The notes: generated from the sequence alone by a model not told the origin. Positions 1 through 6,659 are shown, numbered from the stretch's first letter. The stretch: DNA of 7,176 nt from Desulfobacteraceae bacterium (GCA_011389605.1 JAABTZ010000160.1:1-7176), one strand, 5' to 3'. Numbers and translations: made by a program.

Positions 1-60
1 CATTAAAACAAGTGCGAACTGAGGGTTTCAAATTCCCAGGCGAGCAAATCAGGTTAAACA
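1..60. other. Left edge upstream of the glycosyltransferase
   Basis: Sixty bases with no identifiable gene. One frame reaches a TGA at 20-22 after six codons and another stays open from base 3 to a TAA at about 117-119, so the tail of an upstream gene may end here, but neither peptide is recognisable. If an upstream gene does end here, the glycosyltransferase is close behind it, as expected inside a polysaccharide gene cluster. Confidence 0.2.
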
Positions 61-1152
61 ATGAACGGGCATTATCCAGAGAATCATCCTTCTGTTTGCG
101 TCATTATCCCCACATATAACCGGTCTCACTATATAGCCGAGGCAATTGACAGCGTTTTGGGCCAGAATTATGAAAATCTGTCAGTTATTGTGGTCGATGA
201 TGGCTCAACAGACGAAACCGACTCGATACTCCGTTCTTACGGCAGCAGAATAAATACGGTGAAACAGTCGCATGGCGGGCCGGGTAAAGCCAGAAATGCC
301 GGCATGGAAATGGCACTGCAGCAATGCAGCTATATTGCTTTTCTGGATTCCGATGATATGTGGCGGGAGTCAAAAATAAAGGCCCAGGTAGAGATCATGG
401 AGTCACTTCCTCAGATCGGTTTTCTCTTCTCCGAGTTCTCTGTTTTGAAAAACAATGGTGAATTGAAATGTTGCGGCCTGCGTCGTTGGGGTCAGACAGT
501 TCTTTCATGGAGTACAATTTTCCCCAACAAGCGGGCTTTTTCATTGCTTGTGCCCGAACGAGAAAATAAAAGGGAGGACTTTGCAGTTTATTGGGGAGAC
601 CTTTATACCTGGCTTCTCAAGGATCCTTATGTGCTGCCGAGTTCTGTGATGATTCGGCGTGAATGCACTGAAACTGGCATCCGCTTTCCCGAGGGAGTTT
701 ATCTGTACGAGGATTGGGACTTTTTTGCCCGTATCGCCCGAAGTTGGGAGGGAGGATTTATGGATGTCGAAACCACGATTAACCGGGGCCATGATGATGA
801 CATGCGATTGACACGGAGCAGTGCGTTGAAGGCATCTAAAAATCGTTTGGCCCTGATCGAACGGGTTTGGAGAAAAGATCCCGATTTCATTGTGAGAAAC
901 GAGGAAATGGTGAGCTCCATAGAAAGCGATCAGCTGTTTATTATGGCAAAAGAATATCTGCTGGCAGGCCAGCCGCACAAAAGCCGGCAGGCGCTTGGCC
1001 GGTTAAGGGAGCTTAAGAGTGGTAAAACAAGGATTAAAGTGCTTGCTCTTAGCATCATGGCCCGCTTGCCGGGAGGAAGCAACATAATGCTTGCATTGCG
1101 CAGGATTCTCCGAATTATAAGAGATCCTATACGTACATTTTCTTTTTATTGA
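61..1152 (+). CDS. Family 2 glycosyltransferase (GT-A fold)
   Basis: Predicted cytoplasmic or membrane-associated enzyme that moves a sugar from a nucleotide-sugar donor to a growing surface glycan; donor and acceptor cannot be told. The 363-residue product starts with the GT2 signature VCVIIPTYNR (about 12-21), followed by VVDDGSTDET (44-53) for nucleotide binding, GPGKARNAG (73-81), and the metal-binding DXD-type motif FLDSDD (94-99). YEDWDFFAR (216-224) fits the ED catalytic-base motif of the family. The first ~240 residues are the catalytic domain; the rest is a charged, helix-rich tail ending in a basic amphipathic stretch (about 327-363) that might touch the membrane. No transmembrane helix is obvious. 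The ATG at 61 has only a weak AGG (51-53) seven bases upstream, so the start is likely but not certain. It is separated from the acyl-CoA genes by 405 bases and is functionally unrelated to them. Family call is firm; specific role unknown. Confidence 0.9.
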   Translation: MNGHYPENHPSVCVIIPTYNRSHYIAEAIDSVLGQNYENLSVIVVDDGSTDETDSILRSYGSRINTVKQSHGGPGKARNAGMEMALQQCSYIAFLDSDDMWRESKIKAQVEIMESLPQIGFLFSEFSVLKNNGELKCCGLRRWGQTVLSWSTIFPNKRAFSLLVPERENKREDFAVYWGDLYTWLLKDPYVLPSSVMIRRECTETGIRFPEGVYLYEDWDFFARIARSWEGGFMDVETTINRGHDDDMRLTRSSALKASKNRLALIERVWRKDPDFIVRNEEMVSSIESDQLFIMAKEYLLAGQPHKSRQALGRLRELKSGKTRIKVLALSIMARLPGGSNIMLALRRILRIIRDPIRTFSFY

Positions 1153-1165
1153 ACAGATAAGAGCG

Positions 1166-1201
1166 GGTCCATAGGTGATACGATCCGTTATCACATGGAC
1201 C
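1166..1201. terminator. Hairpin after the glycosyltransferase gene, possible terminator
   Basis: Fourteen bases after the TGA of the glycosyltransferase, GGTCCAT (1166-1172) plus GTGATA (1175-1180) pair with TATCAC (1189-1194) plus ATGGACC (1195-1201). This gives a 13-bp stem with a two-base bulge (1173-1174) and an 8-base loop. Position suits a 3'-end transcript structure separating the glycosyltransferase unit from the acyl-CoA operon. No run of T follows the stem, so it is not a textbook Rho-independent terminator; it could be an RNA-stabilising hairpin or a protein-binding dyad. Confidence 0.35.
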
Positions 1202-1266
1202 GGTTTGAAAATCCTGTGCCCTTGAATATGATGCCGACGATTCGGGCCGGGCAGCGGTCATGCCAA

Positions 1267-1427
1267 TTTTGATGGAACCGTAAAAAGTCCAATATCTGCG
1301 TTACGCGCGATTTCTGAAGAATTTCACGTACGGCTAAGTACGCTGCATTCTTCAAAATCGCGCAAGCCTTGATCTTGAACTTTTTACGGCCCCATCTGAA
1401 AACGGACTTTTTACGGGAGCATCAAAA
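1267..1427. repeat. Nested palindromic element (MITE/REP-like), non-coding
   Basis: Two inverted repeats share one left arm. The inner palindrome spans about 1272-1395: the left half (ATGG, CCGTAAAAAGT, GCGCGATTT, TGAAGAAT, CGTAC) is matched in order by the complement of the right half, closing on a 6-base loop at 1332-1337. In the outer pair, 1267-1290 matches the complement of 1404-1427 at 21 of 24 positions, as an 8-base perfect block (TTTTGATG) and a 13-base perfect block (CCGTAAAAAGTCC) separated by three mismatches. The right arm is thus present twice, at about 1378-1395 and 1404-1427. No ORF or transposase lies inside and I see no convincing target-site duplication. This fits a non-autonomous mobile palindrome or a dispersed intergenic repeat; copy number elsewhere in the genome cannot be seen here. 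Confidence 0.7.
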
Positions 1428-1462
1428 CTGACAGGCAGTTGGCGAAGGGCACTGGCTGAAGA

Positions 1463-1513
1463 CGGCTTTAATCATGATGAACCTGCTGTTTTTAAATCAT
1501 GAACCTTAAACCG
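1463..1513. promoter_or_regulatory. Imperfect dyad upstream of the acyl-CoA operon, candidate operator
   Basis: The left half (1463-1478, CGGCTTTAATCATGAT) matches the complement of the right half (1496-1513, ATCATGAACCTTAAACCG) as CGG, TTTAA and TCATGAT blocks, with small gaps, around a 17-base AT-rich centre. It ends 44 bases before the ATG of the first operon gene, where a repressor of a fatty-acid operon could bind. The same stretch also contains a short direct repeat (AATCATGA followed by ACCT, at about 1470-1484 and 1495-1506). No convincing -35/-10 or sigma-54 promoter could be picked out around it, so function is conjectural. Confidence 0.25.
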
Positions 1514-1557
1514 AAGCTGCCTTAAAAATTGAATGTAGCATCTATGGAGCAGCAGAT

Positions 1558-2757
1558 ATGTCCAATACGTTCAGCGATGTGGTGGTGATTGACGCGGTTC
1601 GGACCGCATTTGGCCGGGCCGGTGAAAAAGGTATATTCTGGAACACCCGGGCCGAGGACCTTTGTATTCCATTGCTTGAAGCGCTTGTAGAACGCAACCC
1701 CGGCTTTGGCCCCGATATGGTTGAAGACAGTATATGGGGCGTCACCAACCAGGTTAAGGAACAGGGCGGCACCATCGGCCGTATGATTCCAATTCTGGCC
1801 CAGTGGGGGTGGAAAATTCCCGGATGCTCCATTGACCGCATGTGTGCAAGCGGCCTTACAGCAGTGGGATTTGCTTCCAGTCACATAACCTGCGGTATGG
1901 CCGACTGCCTTCTGGCCGGCGGGGTTGAGCATATGGGGCATCTGCCCATGGGCTTTATGCGCGATCCCCATCCCATGGCAGAAGAAAGGCTGGGAGGACC
2001 TTCAGCCTTTAATATGGGGATGACCGCGGAAAATATCCATGACCGCTTCCCGGAATTTACCCGGGAAATGGCCGATGAGTATGCCTGGCAGTGCCAGCGC
2101 AAAACAGCTGAAGCAATAGAGGCAGGCAGCATGGCGGACATGATTGTTCCCGTGGAATCAACCCTGGCTGACGGTACAAAGGTTTTGATAGACAAAGATC
2201 AGCACCCCCGACCGGAAACTACACTTGAGGGGCTTGCTAAATTAAAGACCCCTTTCCGGGAGCAGGGCGGCAGGGTTACAGCCGGCAATTCCTCGGGATT
2301 AAATGACGGGGCAGCGGTTGTTTTACTTATGAGCCGGGTCATGGCGGAAAAAAACGGGTTTACGCCAAAGTTGCGCTGGGTGGCTACGGGTGTTGCCGGC
2401 GTGGATCCGACCATCATGGGAACAGCACCGGTTCCGGCAACCCTGAAAGCGCTGGAAAAAGCCGGTCTTACCATGGAAGATATGGACATTATCGAAATCA
2501 ACGAGGCATTTGCGGTTCAGGCTCTGTACTGTCTGGACCGTCTTGGTGTCAGCCCTGATGACTCAAGGGTCAACAAATGGGGTGGTGCCATTGCTTACGG
2601 CCATCCCCTGGCCGCTTCAGGCCCCCGCCTGGTAGCGTTTATGAAGGGTCTGTTTGCTCAAAATCCAGATGCCCGCTACGGTCTGACCACTATGTGTGTT
2701 GGAAGAGGTCAGGGCTATTCCATAATATGGGAAAATCTGAACCGGATCCGGTCATAG
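1558..2757 (+). CDS. FadA-like acetyl-CoA acyltransferase (3-ketoacyl-CoA thiolase)
   Basis: Cytoplasmic thiolase, expected to cleave a 3-ketoacyl-CoA with CoA to acetyl-CoA and a shortened acyl-CoA. At 399 residues it has normal family length. The nucleophilic cysteine is C96 in SIDRMCASGL (91-100), NEAFA is at 315-319, the catalytic His is H349 in YGHPLAASG (347-355), and the second catalytic Cys is C380 in CVGRGQG. RAEDL (31-35), GGVEHMGH (121-128) and the CxGxGQG ending resemble degradative FadA of E. coli more than biosynthetic PhaA/AtoB thiolases, whose ending is usually CxGGGxG. The ATG at 1558 is preceded by GGAG (1546-1549) at 8-base spacing. It opens a run of five acyl-CoA genes and stops one base before the next ATG. 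All catalytic residues are present, so activity is expected; chain-length or branched-substrate preference is not readable. A role in reverse (condensing) direction is possible but less likely. Confidence 0.93.
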   Translation: MSNTFSDVVVIDAVRTAFGRAGEKGIFWNTRAEDLCIPLLEALVERNPGFGPDMVEDSIWGVTNQVKEQGGTIGRMIPILAQWGWKIPGCSIDRMCASGLTAVGFASSHITCGMADCLLAGGVEHMGHLPMGFMRDPHPMAEERLGGPSAFNMGMTAENIHDRFPEFTREMADEYAWQCQRKTAEAIEAGSMADMIVPVESTLADGTKVLIDKDQHPRPETTLEGLAKLKTPFREQGGRVTAGNSSGLNDGAAVVLLMSRVMAEKNGFTPKLRWVATGVAGVDPTIMGTAPVPATLKALEKAGLTMEDMDIIEINEAFAVQALYCLDRLGVSPDDSRVNKWGGAIAYGHPLAASGPRLVAFMKGLFAQNPDARYGLTTMCVGRGQGYSIIWENLNRIRS

Positions 2758-2759
2758 GA
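2756..2759 (+). promoter_or_regulatory. Ribosome binding site overlapping stop and start codons
   Basis: AGGA shares bases with the TAG stop of the upstream thiolase (2755-2757) and with the A of the ATG at 2759. It lies 8 bases before a second in-frame ATG at 2768, which is proper spacing for that start, whereas the ATG at 2759 has only a poorly placed GGA about 12 bases upstream. Translation of the crotonase-fold protein is therefore probably coupled to the thiolase and may really begin at 2768. Confidence 0.5.
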
Positions 2760-3559
2760 TGGCTCATATGGAAACTGCCAGCTCCGTTGCTGAAGTCCTG
2801 GTTCATAATAGAAACAGGGTTTGCCGGATTGAAATCAATCGGCCTGAAAAGAAAAACGCCCTGACCCGCCAAATGTACGCTGCCATGGCCGGGGCCATCA
2901 ACGGTGCCGATGCTGATCCGGAAATTCGGGCCATATTGCTTCACGGATCCAAGGATTGCTTCTGTGCAGGAAATGACCTAAAAGAGTTCCAGCTGGCCGG
3001 CGAAAACCCTGAGCTGCGTCCCGCAGGCAGCAACCCGTTTATGGAAGCCATAAGCCTGGCTGAAAAACCAATGGTAGCAGCGGTTACAGGTCCGGCCATA
3101 GGAATTGGCACAACATGCCTGTTTCATTTTGACCTGATTTATGCAGGGCAGAGCGCAACTTTTTCCATGCCGTTTGTCCGGCTGGGCCTAAGCCCTGAAG
3201 CCGGTTCCAGTTTTTTGCTGCCGCGGCTTGTGGGTCATCAGAGGGCAGCGGAGATCCTGCTTCTTTCCAAAACCCTTTCTTCACAACAGGCCCTGGATCT
3301 TGGGATTATAAATGCCGTATTGCCGGATAATAAGGTGATTGACCATGCCTGGGATATTTCCTGCAAACTGGCTCAACAACCGCCGGCCTCGGTTCGGCTC
3401 ACCAAGGCCCTTCTTAAAAAACAGGCCATGGCAACACTGAGTGATACCATGGCCGACGAGCTTCAACATTTTGCCCGACGTCTGGAATCCGGGGAATGCA
3501 AAGAAGCCCTGAGTGCTTTTTTTGAGCGCCGGGAGCCGGATTTTTCTTCGTTTGAGTAA
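2759..3559 (+). CDS. Enoyl-CoA hydratase/isomerase (crotonase) family protein, probably isomerase type
   Basis: Crotonase-fold protein acting on an enoyl-CoA in the cytoplasm; 266 residues from this start, 263 from the ATG at 2768, which has the better Shine-Dalgarno. Family marks: INRPEKKNALT (26-36), CFCAGNDLKEF (67-77) for the first oxyanion-hole amide, and the glycine turn GPAIGIG (111-117) for the second. Aligned by eye to rat mitochondrial enoyl-CoA hydratase, the two catalytic glutamates (rat E144 and E164) fall on T119 and F139, so ordinary hydratase chemistry is doubtful. An acid is present instead at E147 in LGLSPEAGSS, which aligns with catalytic D136 of PaaG (IPD) and with the SPE motif of human ECI2, both delta3,delta2-enoyl-CoA isomerases. 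I therefore favour a double-bond isomerase, which fits beta-oxidation of unsaturated or ring-derived acyl-CoAs. Family is firm; reaction is inference. The gene follows the thiolase with a 1-base gap and precedes an acyl-CoA dehydrogenase by 17 bases. Confidence 0.9.
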   Translation: MAHMETASSVAEVLVHNRNRVCRIEINRPEKKNALTRQMYAAMAGAINGADADPEIRAILLHGSKDCFCAGNDLKEFQLAGENPELRPAGSNPFMEAISLAEKPMVAAVTGPAIGIGTTCLFHFDLIYAGQSATFSMPFVRLGLSPEAGSSFLLPRLVGHQRAAEILLLSKTLSSQQALDLGIINAVLPDNKVIDHAWDISCKLAQQPPASVRLTKALLKKQAMATLSDTMADELQHFARRLESGECKEALSAFFERREPDFSSFE

Positions 3560-3576
3560 TAAATCAAGGATTTATC

Positions 3577-5364
3577 ATGACACATTTTAAAATCAATCAA
3601 AAAGACATTTTTTATATACTAAAGGAACAGCTTGGCTACGGCAGCCTTTGCAGCCTTGAGCGCTATGAGTCCTTGACAGAGGAAACCCTGGATCTGCTGG
3701 TTACCGAAGCCATCAGGTTTGCCAAAAAGGCGGTAGCCCCGTTAAACGAAATCGGCGAGGAGCAGGGAGTGCGCTATGAAAAAGGCGAAGTGATCTGCCC
3801 GGCTGAATTTGCCGGTGTATTTCGCCAGTACGGCCGGGACGGCTGGACCGCAGCTGCCAGGGACACTGAATACGGGGGGCAGGGATTTCCCAATATGATG
3901 CGCATTGTCGTAAATGACTTTATGTATGGAGCGTGTCAGTCGTTTAACATGGCCCCGAGCCTGACCCATGGCGCGGCCCACCTTATTGAAAGCTTTGGCA
4001 TCAGGGAGCTCAAAGAGGCCTTTGTGCCCCGGATGTATGACGGGACCTTTGCCGGTACAATGTGCCTTACAGAACCCGATGCCGGCTCCAACCTGGCGGC
4101 AACCCAGACTACGGCCTTTCCGGAAGACAATCACTACAGGATTAAAGGCAATAAGATTTTTATCTCCTGGGGTGAGCACAATATCGCCGAAAACATTGTG
4201 CATCTGGTTTTAGCCCGCATTGACGGTGCCCCGGAGGGCGTAAGGGGCATATCCCTTTTTGTGGTGCCCAAGTACCGGCTTAATGAAGACGGCAGCGTGG
4301 GTGAATTCAATGACGTGGTGTGTACCGGAATTGAAGAAAAACTGGGACTTCACTCCTCTCCCACAGCGGCCCTTTCCTTTGGGGCCAAGGACGGCTGCAT
4401 CGGCTATCTTTGCGGCGAGCCCAACCAGGGCCTGGCACATATGTTCCAGATGATGAATTCAGCGCGTATCAATACAGGCGTATCAGGAATGACACTTGCC
4501 AGCACCGCGTACCAAAACGCGCTGGAATACACCCGGCAGCGGATCCAGGGCTCTGATGCGGCCAAAAGAAAGACCGGCTTTGTACCCATTATCGACCATC
4601 CCGATGTCCGGCGAATGCTTTTGTGGATGAAGGCTTCCGTGGACGGTATGCGTTCGATGATTTACACGGCAGCTTTCTGGGCGGATCTGGCCTCGGAAGG
4701 AGAAAGTGAGCAAGCCCGGAAGCACTACCAGGCGCTTACCGATTTTATGACTCCTATTGTAAAGGCATATTGTTCTGATTCGGGTTTCCGTGTATGTGAA
4801 ACAGCCATGCAGTGCCTGGGAGGATACGGATTCTGCAAGGATTATCCCATTGAGCAGTATTTGCGCGATGCCAAGATTATGAGCCTTTATGAAGGCACAA
4901 ACGGAATTCAGGCAATCGATCTTATGGGGCGCAAAATGCGTTTAAATGACGGGGCTATGTTTTCCGCGTTTATACAGGAGATGGAAGCATTTATAGAAGT
5001 CCGCCGGGATCATGAGGGGCTTGGATCCCATGTGGGCAATCTTGCCGATGCCTTTGGCAGGGTACGGGAAATGGCAGATGAGATGAGCCGCAGAAGCCAG
5101 GAAGATCGGCTTCAGTGGGCTTCTTATACATATCCTGCCCTATTGTGTTTCGGGGATCTGGTCATGGTCTGGCGGCTTTTGGACATGGCGTGCATAGCCT
5201 GGGAGCGTGCCGGGAAAAAGGGGCGGAAAAATGAATTTTTCCGCGGCAAAGTGGCCCAGGCTACTTTTTTTGCCGATTACATCCTGCCCCACACCATTGC
5301 CCGTGCCGGAATATGTCTGCGCAACGGCCGTGAGATTGTGGAAATTGCAGATTCTGCATTCTAA
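3577..5364 (+). CDS. Long acyl-CoA dehydrogenase with extra C-terminal domain (DmdC-like)
   Basis: FAD-dependent dehydrogenase, expected to oxidise an acyl-CoA to its 2-enoyl-CoA and hand electrons to ETF. The 595-residue length is about 200 more than short/medium-chain enzymes and fits the 3-methylmercaptopropionyl-CoA dehydrogenase (DmdC)-like class. Order: short N-terminal extension (1-35), N-terminal helical domain (about 36-155), beta domain with the flavin/substrate motif CLTEPDAGSN (163-172) and FISWGEHN (195-202), C-terminal helical domain (about 280-455), and an additional helical domain (about 465-590). The catalytic base is probably E439 in SLYEGTNGIQAIDLMGRK (436-453), the usual Glu position in this class; LGGYGF (414-419) and the YLRDAK motif (428-433) precede it. 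AAGGA (3566-3570) six bases before the ATG supports the start. Substrate is unknown: the DmdC label covers many enzymes acting on fatty or modified acyl-CoAs, so DMSP metabolism should not be assumed. Second copy type relative to the shorter dehydrogenase at the right edge. Confidence 0.93.
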   Translation: MTHFKINQKDIFYILKEQLGYGSLCSLERYESLTEETLDLLVTEAIRFAKKAVAPLNEIGEEQGVRYEKGEVICPAEFAGVFRQYGRDGWTAAARDTEYGGQGFPNMMRIVVNDFMYGACQSFNMAPSLTHGAAHLIESFGIRELKEAFVPRMYDGTFAGTMCLTEPDAGSNLAATQTTAFPEDNHYRIKGNKIFISWGEHNIAENIVHLVLARIDGAPEGVRGISLFVVPKYRLNEDGSVGEFNDVVCTGIEEKLGLHSSPTAALSFGAKDGCIGYLCGEPNQGLAHMFQMMNSARINTGVSGMTLASTAYQNALEYTRQRIQGSDAAKRKTGFVPIIDHPDVRRMLLWMKASVDGMRSMIYTAAFWADLASEGESEQARKHYQALTDFMTPIVKAYCSDSGFRVCETAMQCLGGYGFCKDYPIEQYLRDAKIMSLYEGTNGIQAIDLMGRKMRLNDGAMFSAFIQEMEAFIEVRRDHEGLGSHVGNLADAFGRVREMADEMSRRSQEDRLQWASYTYPALLCFGDLVMVWRLLDMACIAWERAGKKGRKNEFFRGKVAQATFFADYILPHTIARAGICLRNGREIVEIADSAF

Positions 5365-5380
5365 ATTCCAGAGATTTTGC

Positions 5381-5386
5381 AAGGAG
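5381..5386 (+). promoter_or_regulatory. Ribosome binding site fixing the start of the second thiolase
   Basis: A full AAGGAG lies 5 bases before the ATG at 5392. The reading frame is open from a TTG at 5377, but that codon sits upstream of the ribosome binding site and would add only five residues that do not belong to the thiolase fold, so 5392 is the better start. Confidence 0.8.
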
Positions 5387-5391
5387 TATCC

Positions 5392-6639
5392 ATGTCTGAT
5401 GAAAAAATTGTGATTGCAAGCGGTGTGCGAACGCCTGTGGGTGCATATATGGGCGGTTTGCGCACGGTTGAAGCCTATGACCTGGCCGCTTTGGTTTTAA
5501 ACGAAGCCGTGTCAAGAGCCGGCATAGAGGCAGGGCAGGTCGATGAAGTAATCATGGGCCAGGCCTACCAGAACGGCGAATACGTAAATATTGCCCGCAT
5601 GGGCCTTTTAAACGCCGGGTGGCCGGAAGAGATTCCAGGATTTACCATTGACCGGCGCTGCTGCACCGGCCTGGAAGTAATCCGCCTGGCCGCAGCCCTG
5701 ATTAAAAGCGGGGATGCTGAAATTGTTGTGGCCGGCGGGGTTGAGAGCATGTCGCATGCTGAATTTTATCTTCCCGGCGATATAAAATGGGGTATTGGCG
5801 GTCAAAAGACAATGCCCCGGGGCCACGGAGATCTGTCCATCTGGGGGCTGCCCTTTTATGACAGAATCCAGCGGGCGCGGGTCATGAGTCAGCCGGAGCA
5901 CAGATACGGGCTTTTGCCTTCCATGATGTCATGGGCTGAAACCGCGGCAGTAGAAGAAAATGTCACCCGTGAGCAATGCGACAACTGGGCCTGTGAAAGT
6001 CAGAAAAAGGCCTGTGCGGCATGGGACCAGGGCAAGTTTGACGAAGAGATAATTGCAGTGAGCGTGCCGCAGAAAAAAGGTGATCCCGTGGTTGTCCGCG
6101 CTGATGAAACCCCCAGAAAAGATACCAGCCTTGAAAAGCTGGCCCGCTTAAAGCCGGTGATGGGAGGTGTTTGCACTGCGGGCAACTCCTCGAGTGAAAA
6201 CGACGGGGCAGCGGCTGTGGTGATAATGTCGGAGAAAAAAGCCAAAGAGCTTGGAATTAAGTCTTTTGTATCCGTTAAATCCGTTGCAGCCGCCGGGGCT
6301 GATCCCACCCGAACTCACCTGACAGTAAATGCCGCTGTAAAAAAAGCAATGGGCATAGCCGGCGCCCGTCTTGAAGACATGGAGCTCATTGAAATCCAGG
6401 AAGCCTTTGCCGCCCAGGTGCTTGCAGACTTAAAGGATATGGGGGTTTCACCTGATGATTACGGCAAGGTAAATGTTAACGGATCCGGCATATCCCTGGG
6501 CCACCCAATCGGTGCCACAGGTGTTCGTGTGCTTGTCACCATGATGCATGAAATGCGCAGAACCGGGGCAAAAACAGGCCTGGAATGCATTTGCGGGGGC
6601 GGCGGACTAGGTATTGCCGCAATATTTGAAAGAAGTTAA
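5392..6639 (+). CDS. Second thiolase (acetyl-CoA acetyltransferase family), variant oxyanion motif
   Basis: Cytoplasmic thiolase of 415 residues from the ATG at 5392, slightly longer than the ~390-400 typical of the family. Catalytic residues seen: C90 in IDRRCCTGLEV (86-96), H371 in ISLGHPIGATG (367-377), and C401 in CGGGGLG (401-407). AGNSSSENDGAAA (263-275) is the usual loop. Two motif departures: the nucleophile is followed by a second cysteine (C91, where Gly or Ala is usual), and the NEAF motif reads QEAFA (336-340), with Gln replacing the Asn that positions the catalytic water in Zoogloea thiolase. E. coli FadI has His there, so the site tolerates change. The sequence is clearly not a recent duplicate of the first thiolase: C-terminal glycine motif, central loop and N-terminus all differ. 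It lies 27 bases after the long dehydrogenase and 20 before the next one, so it is probably co-transcribed. Substrate not determinable; branched, dicarboxylic or ring-derived 3-ketoacyl-CoA is plausible. Confidence 0.92.
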   Translation: MSDEKIVIASGVRTPVGAYMGGLRTVEAYDLAALVLNEAVSRAGIEAGQVDEVIMGQAYQNGEYVNIARMGLLNAGWPEEIPGFTIDRRCCTGLEVIRLAAALIKSGDAEIVVAGGVESMSHAEFYLPGDIKWGIGGQKTMPRGHGDLSIWGLPFYDRIQRARVMSQPEHRYGLLPSMMSWAETAAVEENVTREQCDNWACESQKKACAAWDQGKFDEEIIAVSVPQKKGDPVVVRADETPRKDTSLEKLARLKPVMGGVCTAGNSSSENDGAAAVVIMSEKKAKELGIKSFVSVKSVAAAGADPTRTHLTVNAAVKKAMGIAGARLEDMELIEIQEAFAAQVLADLKDMGVSPDDYGKVNVNGSGISLGHPIGATGVRVLVTMMHEMRRTGAKTGLECICGGGGLGIAAIFERS

Positions 6640-6659
6640 CAAAGCAAGGAGACATGATA

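Larger units (their letters stand above)
1153..1557. other. 405-base intergenic region between glycosyltransferase and acyl-CoA operon
   Basis: No supported protein or RNA gene. It contains, left to right, the hairpin at 1166-1201, the nested palindrome at 1267-1427, the dyad at 1463-1513 and the GGAG ribosome binding site of the first thiolase at 1546-1549. The short reverse-strand frames that cross it lack ribosome binding sites and recognisable content. The promoter of the acyl-CoA operon should lie between about 1428 and 1545, but no clear consensus is visible. Confidence 0.6.

Noticed and set aside
541..978. 145-codon reverse-strand frame inside the glycosyltransferase
   Set aside because: Shadow of the glycosyltransferase frame with no family resemblance.
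1003..1194. 63-codon reverse-strand frame reaching into the intergenic gap
   Set aside because: Most of it is antisense to the glycosyltransferase tail, and the composition looks random.
1267..1427. CRISPR array or integron attachment site as an explanation for the repeated AAAAAGTCC arms
   Set aside because: The arms are inverted rather than direct, only three occurrences exist, there are no uniform spacers, and no cas or integrase gene is nearby.
1441..1470. Possible sigma-54 promoter around the GGCACTGGC stretch
   Set aside because: The GG and GC elements do not have the required 10-base spacing and no TTGC-type -12 element is present.
1522..1971. 149-codon reverse-strand frame overlapping the start of the first thiolase
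   Set aside because: It is antisense to a well-supported thiolase, has no recognisable motif, and long antisense frames are expected from codon bias in this DNA.
3742..4203. 153-codon reverse-strand frame inside the long acyl-CoA dehydrogenase
   Set aside because: It is fully antisense to strongly conserved dehydrogenase motifs (LTEPDAGSN) and shows no protein-family signature.
5377..5391. TTG start five codons upstream of the second thiolase
   Set aside because: The TTG lies before the AAGGAG at 5381-5386, which is correctly spaced for the ATG at 5392.
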